From the NCBI GenBank assembly GCA_030737875.1, contig CM060915.1:631906786-631970785 (forward strand): a stretch of 64,000 nucleotides of DNA. Reading direction: 5' to 3'. Numbering within the stretch: the first letter of the stretch is position 1; every line of letters begins with the position of its first letter. The notes under the pieces are model-generated. The model saw only the letters and a program-made list of their open reading frames with translations, made no database searches and was not told where the DNA came from. The translations under genes and the position numbers were made by a program. Below, piece after piece: positions 1 through 8,693 of the stretch. The stretch comes from Allium sativum. Taxonomy: Eukaryota; Streptophyta; Magnoliopsida; Asparagales; Amaryllidaceae.

Positions 1-555
1 AAAATAACAGCAAGTTGTGTATGATGTGGAGTTTGTTGAAGTTTGAAGGGAATTTATAGCAGAGAGAAATGTATATATTGTTTGAAAAACTTTCCATATA
101 AATTTACTCAAACTTGAATAAATTGCAATATTTGATATGTAAGAAGAATTGCAGTGAATCAATAACAGTGAGTTAACAAAGAAATGAAAACGCAAACTAT
201 TTTTTTGGTGTGAAGACTGAAAAAATAACACTGTTAAAGTGGAAACTAGGGATGAAAAACTGTAGTGAAAAAAAAGAGGTTGACAAAGGAATCAAAAATG
301 GTAAACCAAAAAAAAGAAAAGAAGAAGATGTAGTGGAACAAAATGATAGTAACAATGAAATAGAATTAAGATGTTATATGCACTACACCAACATAACACA
401 TTAACAGAAGCAAGCAAACCAATAAACTGAAATGAAGCAAGAAAAGCTTAAAAATAACAGCTTAAGCAACTGAACTAGTACGAAAAAAAAACTGACTTAA
501 TCTTTTGGTAATCCCTTAATGGTATGGTAAGGATGCAATAAAGTGGCGTACTTAC

Positions 556-946
556 ATATTCTTCTATTGTGCATGGAAGCACCTCTCCGGTCTTCCTACT
601 AGCATGTGCTGTTTTCCATGCCATTGCTCGTGTAAGCTTGCATTCCGGATACACCCCTTCCTACATGAATATATATGAATCAAGTTGTACATTATAAATA
701 AACATTAAGATTACACATATAGCGATTACAACATACCAATTCTTCATAAAGTCGAGTATATATTTTTTCTTCTCAAAGTACGAGCTATGGTATACAAAAA
801 AAGTGTAAATATGATGATAACACTGTATAAATGAACAATAATCAATTCAACTTTATTTTACGGGTGTTCCCATGGCTCATACACAATTGCAATTTTTAAT
901 TGAGATCCAATGGTAACACAATTCAACAAATAATTATAAATCGCAA
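556..946 (-). pseudogene. Two candidate exons, transposase-like relic
   Basis: Two short open stretches on the minus strand have good splice borders. Exon 862-946 follows a T-rich stretch ending CAAG and is followed by GTAAAAT. Exon 556-660 (35 codons, phase 0) follows TTCATGTAG and is followed by GTAAGTAC. The second reads MAWKTAHASRKTGEVLP, which resembles the W-x-x-T-H-x-R-K-x-G stretch of plant Ptta/En/Spm-type transposases (Transposase_24). The first contains LKIAIVYEPWEHP, which I do not recognise. No other exons or termini could be joined to these. The call rests on a short motif and splice signals, so it may be a CACTA relic or chance. Confidence 0.33.
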
Positions 947-1598
947 CTTGAAAATAAAAAAAAGTATATTATGGTGGTCCTAACACGTAATGTTTAGATT
1001 TTTCAACTCATATATATCTGGCTGCAAATACTAAAAGAGTAATTATATCATTCTGCAAAGCACTGAATAATGTAAATCTAGATTTGAACAACATAAATAA
1101 GTTATTCTAACATGTAAGAACCCATACACACAGAAAACGTAAAAAGACATAATTTACGAATAACCAATTTGCCCATACACGCATTATTTCAAAGTTCCCC
1201 TTCTGCTTGCATTTACATACTCGATTTTTCTGTATCATTGCCTCTAAATGCCCAACAATTTGTGAAAAGTGTATTGGTAATGGATGCATGGCCAAATTTG
1301 GTCCAAATAGAACTTATCATAAACTCAGGCTATTAAACAGTGTTTTGTTCTCCTAATTATTTTGGCTTATCTCATATACATAGAATGCAAATAGATTCAT
1401 CTTCTAACTATACCAAATCATGTTGATTTAAAAACTATTTCTTAATGTTTAGGCTTACAAGACTTGTTTACTAGAAACTAGTTAATCTATATACAATTTT
1501 TGCTGTATATCTTGTCAAGGGTTGAACTTTAGGACAAATTTGTATATAGAAAACCAAGTTCTATGATTTGTATTCAATTTGTAGTCTTAATAACATTG

Positions 1599-1656
1599 AT
1601 ATATATATATGTATATATATGTATATGTATATGTATATGTATATATATATATATAT
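1599..1656. repeat. (TA)n / (GTATAT)n microsatellite
   Basis: Alternating TA and GTATAT units form the left flank of the inverted-repeat element that follows. Confidence 0.9.
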
Positions 1657-1828
1657 GAGGTAGGTTCGAGAGCACCCTAAACAGTGTAGCACCCCAAATG
1701 CCCCTCAATCTCCACCAAGTATTTCCCCTTCTCTGTCCTTCCACTCACTCTCTCACTTCCCACTCACATTCTTTAATATAAACGGGTGGTGGAAATCAAG
1801 AGGCATTTGGGGTGCAACCAAACGCTTG

Positions 1829-1830
<2 letters not shown>
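1657..1830. mobile_element. MITE-like element inside a (TA)n tract
   Basis: A 174-bp non-coding segment interrupts a TA microsatellite. Its ends are imperfect inverted repeats of about 50 bp. The left end carries GCACCCCAAATGCC followed by CTCAATCTCCACCA. The reverse complement of the right end carries GCACCCCAAATGCC followed by TCTTGATTTCCACCA. There is no coding capacity. The location resembles Micron-type MITEs of rice that sit in TA microsatellites, but the family is not identified. A TA target duplication cannot be separated from the repeat. Confidence 0.6.

Positions 1831-1858
<28 letters not shown>
1831..1858. repeat. (TA)n microsatellite, right flank of the MITE
   Basis: Pure TA repeat continuing the tract at 1599-1656 on the other side of the MITE. 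Confidence 0.9.
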
Positions 1859-1863
<5 letters not shown>

Positions 1864-2709
1864 CATTCTAAGGCTAGTAAAAATTTCTCATGATACATAT
1901 CAATTTCAGGCATGCTAATGTACGAAAAAAGCGAAACCAAACTTCAGCATGCAACAATTGCTTCTTGTGCCAAATAACTTGAGTCATATTTGCATCAAGA
2001 ATCAAATGCTGCAAAAGATATAAATTAAAAATGGTCTCATGAAGATATAATAACTCATTTAGTTCTCCCGACATGTATGGGCTAATAGGTTTTAGACACA
2101 ATAATATTAACTGTCCCTTCAAGTTACGATGGTCTAGCAACAAAAACAGAAAACTACAATAGACACCAATAATTTACAAACAAACATGTATAATGTATTA
2201 CATGCAGATCTTGACTCTACTCCTACTGATTTATAAAATCCAATACAAAACCATAACATATTAATTGATGTCTTCATGAGGCTAGTACAAGTATGAATTT
2301 TGTGTAGTTAAATGTTATTGCAAGTACGCACTATATGACAGATCATATTACGTTCTCCATACTTCAAGATGCTCCAGAAAAACCTATTTCCATCGATATT
2401 GAAACCAACAAAAGAACAAGAAGTGAATGAACCTGCTGTTGGTTATGAACATAAAGGTCCCTTATCTACTACACATGATGATAACACATAACTAAGTGAA
2501 TAATAAGCAACAATTTAATGCAAATGTCTCCCATGTGCCCTAAAAAAACCCAAGTATAAGACAAGTATAAGATGAAACATGAGGCAGTTTCGAATTTGAT
2601 GCGATGCAGCTGGAAAAGGCTATATAATAACCGCATCATGCTTGGACTTGTAAAATATCAAGAAATACAACAAAATAAACGAAAAAAATTATCTATATAT
2701 TAGTCTAGT
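1859..2709. other. AT-rich stretch, no recognised feature
   Basis: I see no exon pair, repeat or element end here. It ends with CTAGT (2705-2709), the left copy of the GyA target duplication. Confidence 0.6.
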
Positions 2710-2986
2710 TGTAACACCCCGAATTTCGGTTAATGCTAAAATTCACTAATTACAGAATAAATAATCTCAGATGTAGGAATTAGAGGAAACGGGCTGCGTC
2801 ATTGCGTTCGTCTTGGAAAAATACGCGAAATAGAGTCCGAGTTTTCGAAAATCGGAGTCCGTATGGCCCAGTTATGGCCCGATGAAGTTTGCAGAAAATT
2901 TGAAACTAAAAACAGATTTATAATTTAAATTCAGATTTTAAAATAGAGCAGGCGGGGCCAGGCGGGAAGATTCCCGCCCAACCCAT

Positions 2987-3040
2987 GTCGACAGGGCTGT
3001 CGACAGGCCTGTCGACATGCCTGTCGACTTGCCTGTCGAC
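2987..3040 (+). promoter_or_regulatory. GTCGAC array, 5 boxes, GyA 5' U3
   Basis: Five GTCGAC palindromes recur exactly every 12 bp with 6-bp spacers (AGGGCT, AGGCCT, ATGCCT, TTGCCT). The array ends about 150 bp upstream of the TATA box. The 3' LTR has eight units. A regulatory role is inferred from position only. Confidence 0.6.
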
Positions 3041-3191
3041 AGGGTGGCACCGTCCATTGAACCTGGGTGCACCAGGTTGCACCAGGTTGGGTTTCAGGCT
3101 GGCTAGGAGGGCTGGTTCTAGAGATTTCCTAAATCTAAGGGTCCTAATCTAATCTAGGGTTAATCTAAGGGTCTAAAATGCAACCTAATCC

Positions 3192-3199
3192 TATAAATA
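3192..3199 (+). promoter_or_regulatory. TATA box of GyA 5' LTR
   Basis: TATAAATA, followed by two telo-box-like CCCTAA units. The same box occurs at the same relative place in GyB (39943-39950). Transcription would start near 3220-3230. Confidence 0.65.
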
Positions 3200-3539
3200 A
3201 GACCCTAACCCTACCCTAATTCATTCATAATTAGATCTAGTAACTAAACTATGGCAAAATGAAACTTGATCATGGCCACCACAAATCAATGAAGAGGAAA
3301 GCAAGCTAATCAACCTCTCTAATCAACCTCCAATCCATTCTAAGCGTCTTAATCTTCTTCATTTGGAGTGCAAATTGCTAGTTGTGAGTTTCTATCACTT
3401 TGATGATCGATTGCTAAATTAAGTAGATGAGATGTAATGAGATTTATGGTTTTGCATGTGGATTAATGGGTTTTCAAGTCATATAACATGATGTGAATAT
3501 GCTAATCTATGTTTAATATTAATCCTATGTTTATGCAAG

Positions 3540-4390
3540 TTGAATATGTAAATTTATGCAAGTTGAATATGTAAATTTATGCATGTTGAATATGTAAATT
3601 TATGCATGTTGAATATGCAAGTTTATGCAAGTTGCTATGTGGGTTTATGCAAGTTAAGTATGTAGGTTTATGCAAGTTAAGTGGTGGGTTTATGCATAAT
3701 GTGTAATTAATTTTATGCATGCTAAGTATGTAGTTTTATGCATGCTAAGTGATTGGTATTATGCATAAATCATGATATGCAAGTTTACCTATGTATATAT
3801 GCATAATGTATGAATATATATATATGCATGTTTACCCTCCTTTAATATGCAAGTTATACATGCAAGTTCAACATGATATGCAAGTTATGTATATGCTTAT
3901 ATGCAAGCTCAACATGTTATGCAAGTTTATGTGTATGTTGTTATGCAAGTTCATATGCAAGTTTATGTGTATGATGTTATGTAAGTTATGTGCATGTTGC
4001 TATGCAAGTTACATGTATGTTAATATGCAAGATATGCTATGCAAGTTACATGTATGTTAATATGCAAGATATGCTATGCAAGTTACATGTATGTTAATAT
4101 GCAAGATATGCTATGCAAGTTACATGTTTGTTAATATGCAAGTTCATGATGACACATTATGCAAGTTTAAAAGTTAATATGCAAGTATGTGAAAGCTTAT
4201 GCAAATGCTTATGCAAGTATGTGAATGCTTATGCAAGCTATGTGTATGCTTAAATGCATATTTAACATGTTATGCAAGTTATGAGAATGCTTATATGCAA
4301 GTTCAACATGTTATGCAAGATATGTGTATGATAATATACAAGTTTGGGTTAAATGTAGTTGGGTTAATATATGCTCATATATGCAAGTTG
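3540..4390 (+). repeat. AUG-dense low-complexity tract (TATGCAAGTT type)
   Basis: Degenerate repeats of TATGCAAGTT, TATGCATGTT and ATGCATGCTAAGT, grading into a unit of about 37 bp (TACATGTATGTTAATATGCA...). Nearly every unit contains ATG, so short ORFs here are artefacts of the repeat. The tract lies in transcribed leader, downstream of the TATA box. Confidence 0.85.
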
Positions 4391-4717
4391 ACATCCTCTT
4401 AACCCATGACAAAGTACATGCTAATATTTGGTTTAACCCATGATATTTGTGATGATCTTCCCCTTTTATTATACCATGAAGTGAGAACGATTTACGTGGG
4501 GAACGATGGGGTTGGAAAATATGTTAATAAATGTATGATTGGGTATGATTAAGCATACCATAAAAATAAAATTACCATAAGTGGGAATTTACCTATTGAG
4601 TTAGGTCTACCCCATGGGAATTTACCTATTGAGTTAGGTCTACCCATGTTATGGAAAATTTGATATTAATTAGGGATAATTAATATGGGGGCTGATTAAT
4701 TAGGTGTAATTAATCAA

Positions 4718-4942
4718 CTAAGACACGAGGTTGGACCCTTTTGTAGCATAAGACTGCCCGGAACCGACCGGCAAATCCAGCGGCTACAAATGATTGGCCC
4801 AATGTGAGAGGTCTTAGTCATAAAGTAAATACATGATTAAAGTAAAGACACGAGGTTAGACCCTTTTGATGACAGATGTCTGCCCGGAACCAACCGGCAT
4901 ATCCAGCAGTCATAAAAGACGGTCTAATGTGAGAGGTCTTTA
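4718..4942 (+). other. Paired structured motif (2 copies), GyA 5' LTR
   Basis: Copy 1 is 4718-4817 and copy 2 is 4843-4942. Outer stem P1 is CTAAGAC/GTCTTAG in copy 1 and TAAAGAC/GTCTTTA in copy 2. P2 is TTGGACC/GGCCCAA (one mismatch) and TTAGACC/GGTCTAA. P3 is TTGTAGC/GCTACAA and ATGAC/GTCAT. The internal loop (ACGAGG opposite TGTGAGAG) and apical region (TGCCCGGAACC, ACCGGC, ATCCAG) are nearly invariant. Compensatory changes between copies argue for an RNA or DNA fold under constraint. Confidence 0.7.
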
Positions 4943-6053
4943 TGAGGTCATGATCTTAATTAATGAATTAAGAAATACTTAACCATAGTAGCATGTAGTA
5001 GGACATGAGGGTTAAGTGGGTGCCTTGGGTGGCAGGTAGTAACTAGTGGGGATGCCTTGGGTGGCATGTGGAATCTAGTGGGTTGCCTTGGGTGGCAATA
5101 GAAAAATACGATTAGAATACTTAACCAAAGTGGAACATGTAATTAAACATGATTAAAGGGTTAAGTAAGTGCCATGGGTGGCATGTGAAATACTTAACCA
5201 AAGTAGGACATGTAAGTAGACATGATTAAAGGGTTAAGTAAGTGCCATGGGTGGCATATAGAAATCTAGTGGGTGCCTTAAGGGGCAATTGAAATATGAT
5301 TAGATGACTTAACCACAACTTAACATGTAAGTGGGCATGATTATAAAGAGGGGTTAAGTGGGATGCACTAGATAAAATTGCAAGCTTAGGTGGTAGCTTG
5401 TGGGGGCCCATTTCAACCAATATCCCAAACGTATCTTTGTAGGCTCGACTTAAGTCGAGTGACGGGACACGCATATTGGGCTTGACTATAAGAGGCCAAA
5501 CCGGGTTAACGGTGGCAACGCGGGACCAACGGGTTTCATATGCGTGTGTGGACCCGGGCTGGTTGGTAAGTCGTTGTTGCATCGTGTAGATATAAAGCCG
5601 TGCACCGTTAGTATTGGGTAGCCACTTTAGGGGAATGATACACCCCAATTGTGGGACCAGCACGGGTATCTACAGTAGGGAGCCGATCGCTTGGGATTAG
5701 TGGGTACACCTAGTAAAGATAGGGGAAGACGGCACCTGTGTAGGGGTACAAGAAACTACCGGGTAAAAATTACTAAGTATACTTAGTGGGATCAACCTTT
5801 AAGTAGGAATTACTCTTGGTGGGTAGAACTGGTGTGGTGCAGTGTAGGAATTACCCTCGGGTGGATAAGTCTGGGGCGGTGTAGTCTAGTAAATATCCTT
5901 GGGTGTATAAATGCGTCTTTACGGTTACCTTAGTTCCTCTTAAGTTTGCCAAGCTTCTTAGTGTAGCCATTCATCCCCAGGCGTTACCGTATATCAACTT
6001 ATGTCTTCTCTGGTTACTTTAATGATTGCATTGTTAAAGTTATAGGACTCACT

Positions 6054-6067
6054 CAGACTTATGTCTG
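6054..6067 (+). other. Conserved hairpin before the LTR acceptor, GyA
   Basis: CAGAC-TTAT-GTCTG, about 35 nt upstream of the predicted CAG acceptor. Matching hairpins with changed base pairs occur in GyC, GyD and GyG. Confidence 0.55.
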
Positions 6068-6461
6068 ACCCCGTTGTTTTTATCTTTTTCCCAACCCTCA
6101 GGTTATCAGAGTGGGCTCAGTACGAGTGGGCTTTGATCAGACTGCTTTATTCTCTTTTGGAGCTTGGACCATAGGAGTAAAGCTCAGTTCATCTTTTCTT
6201 TTATGGCTATCAGTTTACGCATATTGGGATTATGTACTTTTATTTATCAGGATGGATATTTTGTACTTGACTCTTAGTATGGTTTTATGATGTAACCAGA
6301 CATGTTTTACTTCCGCTGTTATGAGATGATGTTTTAAAATTTTTAAGTACTATTTATATCTGTCTTGGTGTAATTTTTCTGTTCTATATCCACTCAAATA
6401 CTCCACCGATGCCATGGCATTCCCATAGAGAGTGACCATAGCGGGTGTGGGGTGTTACACG

Positions 6462-6473
6462 TGGTATCAGAGC
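6462..6473 (+). other. Primer-binding site of GyA (tRNA-iMet)
   Basis: TGGTATCAGAGC, two bases after the LTR end, matches the primer site used by many plant LTR retrotransposons and complementary to the 3' end of initiator-Met tRNA. Confidence 0.9.
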
Positions 6474-6658
6474 TTAAGGTTACCAGAACTGATAAATTTT
6501 TTTAGAAAAACTATTTTCTAAGAATATGTTTGAAAGGAGTATTTTCAAAAACATGTCTTTCAAGAGAAAAGTTTTTGAAAAAAAAACATAATCCCCGATA
6601 GCCATATCTTTATCTTTCGAATTCTCCGTTTTGAATCTTTTCTTTTTTTCGTCTCAGC

Positions 6659-7519
6659 ATGGCTGAAGATCTTTATCTTCCGGACAATATAGCGGTACCA
6701 GTATGGTATAGAAGGTTGTTAGAGGCTAGGGCCGCCTCTGCAGGTCCAGCTAATGTTCCTCCTCCACCCATTGCACTCGTTCCTCCTCGCGCGGATACTT
6801 TTGCTATGACTTGTAGGAAGTTTAAGGCTATGGGAGGAAAACCTTTTGTGGGAGCTAGGGATTGGCTTAATGAGACGGAAGAATTGATGGAAATCTTGGA
6901 AGTAGAAGAGGGAAAGAAAGTCAGGTTAGCCGCTTGGTTAATGGAAGGAGAGGCCTCGTTCTGGTGGGAGGTCACTAATGGAGAACGCCCGATTGACTCT
7001 TGGGTAGATTTCAGGCATAGGTTTGAGGCAAAGTTTCTCTCAAAAGCGGAAGAAAATATGCATGAGGAAGAGAAGGGTCCCAATGCTAATAAAGTACCCG
7101 AGAAGAAAGGAGATCAGGAGAAACCTCAACAGCAACAGCAAAACAAGGGTGGGAAAGGCAACGGTGGCAAGGGAAAGAAGAGGTGCTTCAATTGTGGGAC
7201 ACTAGGCCACCTAAACAAAGATTGTCGCAAGAAGACTAAGACTGGCTGCTTCCACTGTGGCGAAGCAGGGCATTTAGTGAAGGATTGCCCTAAGAAAGGG
7301 CAAAGGACGGGGTCTACCTCAGGAGGACAGGTGCAAGCCCTTATGGCACCAGGTCAGGCTAGGGGGCAAGTACAGGCTCTCGCGGTTCCACCGATTTGGG
7401 AAAGAGGTAGAACTATTGAAAGTCTAGTTTTTCTGATCGATCATCCTGTCCGTACTTTATTTGATTTTGACGCATTGAATTCATTTATCTCATCATTGTT
7501 AGTAGAGTCACTGCACTGA
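6659..7519 (+). pseudogene. gag: gag of GyA, internally deleted
   Basis: An open frame of 286 codons encoding a gag capsid/nucleocapsid polyprotein running into protease. It starts MAEDLYLPDN; the ATG lies one base after a polypyrimidine-CAG. Residues about 60-125 hold part of the Retrotrans_gag fold (WLNETEELMEILE, WLMEGEASFWWEVTN). A basic, Q-rich linker follows, then two CCHC zinc knuckles (CFNCGTLGHLNKDC and CFHCGEAGHLVKDC). Compared with GyC gag, about 75 residues are missing in frame between KFLSKAE and HEEEKGP. The protease region begins, but the usual D-S/T-G appears as DFD. The frame ends at a TGA where GyB has TTA (Leu), one nonsense change in a frame expected to continue into pol. 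Confidence 0.88.
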
Positions 7520-7805
7520 GACACCAGTTTGGTAGATGATCCCTTAGTTGTTTCAAACCCAATTAGGCTCCAAGATGTGTTTGGGTTTGAAAGTTTCTAT
7601 ACTTAGCGTTGAGCTTAGATGTGACGCTTGTTGGGCTTCACGGGCTATGGGCTAGTTTTGGGCATGGACTGGTTATCCAGTAGGGGTGCCGTTCTTAATT
7701 TTGAAGGAGAGTTGTAGGCTTATGACCCGTTTGGGTAACACTCTCGAGATTTCTTGTAATCCCATAGAATCTGTCATGCTAAGTTATCTAGAATCGCTTG
7801 ACACG
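7411..7805 (+). pseudogene. GyA protease remnant
   Basis: Fragments in more than one frame match a Ty3/gypsy aspartic protease: LFDFDALNSFIS at the active-site position with the D-S/T-G triad lost, then DTSLVDDPLVVSNP, then the C-terminal GMDWLSSRGAVLNFEG, which ends at a TAG. At least one frameshift separates the parts. The parallel GyB region (43750-44100) reads better in places. Confidence 0.75.
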
Positions 7806-8436
7806 ACGGTCTAGAGTTTGCGATCTGTTAGAGCAGTCCGGGAATACTCGGATGTGTGTGAGGAGGTGAAGGGCTTACCTCCGGAGCGGGAGATTGACTT
7901 CCGAAAATATCTGGTAGATAATCCCAACCCAGTATCTTGGCCAGTGGGCCACACGGCTCCTCGAGAGAGGAGGGAACTCGATAAGCAAGAAGGTGGTTTG
8001 CTTAAGAAGGGGTTCATAAGACGAAGTATATCGGAGTGGGGTGCTCCAACAGTTTTTGCTGCGAAGGCGGATGGGTCCCTCAGACTTTGTGTAGGCTAAA
8101 GAGAACTGAATAAACTCACAAAGAAGAATCGACACCCATTGCCGAGGATTTATGATCTCTTTGATCAGTTAGTGGGCGCCTCAGTATTTGTGCAGTTAGA
8201 CTTAGCCACGGGGTTTCGTCACTTGAGAGTGGTTGAGGATAATATAGAGAAGACTGCCTTTAGGACTCCGGATAGATTTTATGAGTGGCTAGCGATGCCA
8301 TTTGGTTTGACGAACGCCCCCGCATACTTTGTTGATTGGATGAGATGGGTGTTCAGGGAGTACCTAAATAAGTTCGTGATGGTCTTTTCTAGGAGCAAAA
8401 TAAGTTTTCGTATGTGCTCAATAGGGTGAGCAAAGC
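7806..8436 (+). pseudogene. GyA reverse transcriptase remnant
   Basis: Translated pieces follow a gypsy RT: EYSDVCEEVKGLPPEREIDF, RRSISEWGAPTVFAAKADGS, a stop at 8098-8100, [49 protein letters not shown]. The first catalytic Asp (QLDL) is kept. The second catalytic box is gone: against GyB, 21 bp are missing between FVMVF and SRS, exactly where the YxDD motif should be, with a short CTTT-like repeat at the break. After SRSK the similarity ends, and the rest of RT and most of RNase H are absent. Confidence 0.85.
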
Positions 8437-8693
8437 CAGTTATGGGAAAACGGTGGTTTTAGAGCGAGACTGGCAAGGACATCCAAAGTTGGTTAAAGGC
8501 TTAATTGATTAGCCATTTTTACTAGTATCATCTCACGTAGGTCGCCTGAACCCGAAGGAGATATCCCTTGGGTGTTTGTCTGATATTGGTTTAGGCCTTT
8601 GGGGCTTGCATTTGGGGGATGTCGAGTTCGACTAGGGTGGTCTGTGTGAGAGATGGACAGTCGCGATGATTTTGGATAGGATTCTTAACATCC
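8437..8693 (+). pseudogene. GyA decayed RT/RNase H junction
   Basis: No continuous frame. Short degenerate pieces of the RNase H domain may remain. The same scrambled sequence with the same junctions is present in GyB (44750-45040), so the rearrangement predates both insertions. Confidence 0.6.

Larger units (their letters stand above)
3384..6101 (+). other. Candidate leader intron within GyA 5' LTR
   Basis: The left border is GTT|GTGAGTTTCT, about 160 nt after the predicted start site. The right border is a T-rich tract ending CCCAACCCTCAG|GTTATC. Borders recur at matching places in the other families. The 2.7-kb interval contains the AUG-rich tract and both copies of the structured motif. 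An alternative acceptor lies just before gag (AG at 6656-6657, C-ATG following). Splicing is predicted from consensus only. Confidence 0.4.
2710..6459 (+). repeat. GyA 5' LTR (3750 bp)
   Basis: Bounded by TGTAACACCCC and GGGGTGTTACA, followed two bases later by the primer-binding site. Order: conserved U3 block (about 2810-2885), GTCGAC array, TATA box, short exon-like leader, AUG-rich low-complexity tract, paired structured motif, repeats of GGGTTAAGT...TGCCTTGGGTGGCA (4970-5340), hairpin, polypyrimidine-CAG, LTR end. With the TATA about 480 bp in, U3 is short and R-U5 is more than 3 kb. Confidence 0.95.

Noticed and set aside
3200..3222. Interstitial telomere repeat (CCCTAACCCTACCCTAA)
   Set aside because: Only two to three units, fixed just after the TATA box in GyA and GyB; more like a telo-box promoter element.
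4010..4130. CRISPR-like regular repeats
   Set aside because: Contiguous low-complexity repeats without unique spacers, in a plant LTR.
3791..4402. ORFs of 89 and 67 codons in the GyA LTR (also 11638-12249, 40667-41179, 48468-48980)
   Set aside because: They come from the ATG-rich TATGCAAGTT repeats; composition is just the repeat (Met, Cys, Lys, Leu, Tyr) and there is no conserved protein.
4718..4942. Hammerhead or other known ribozyme (retrozyme)
   Set aside because: No CUGANGA/GAAA hammerhead core is visible; the fold and loops do not match a ribozyme class I can name.
5226..5663. 145-codon minus-strand ORF in GyA LTRs (also 13072-13509)
   Set aside because: Lies antisense to the leader, not kept as an ORF in GyC or GyD, and no recognisable domain.
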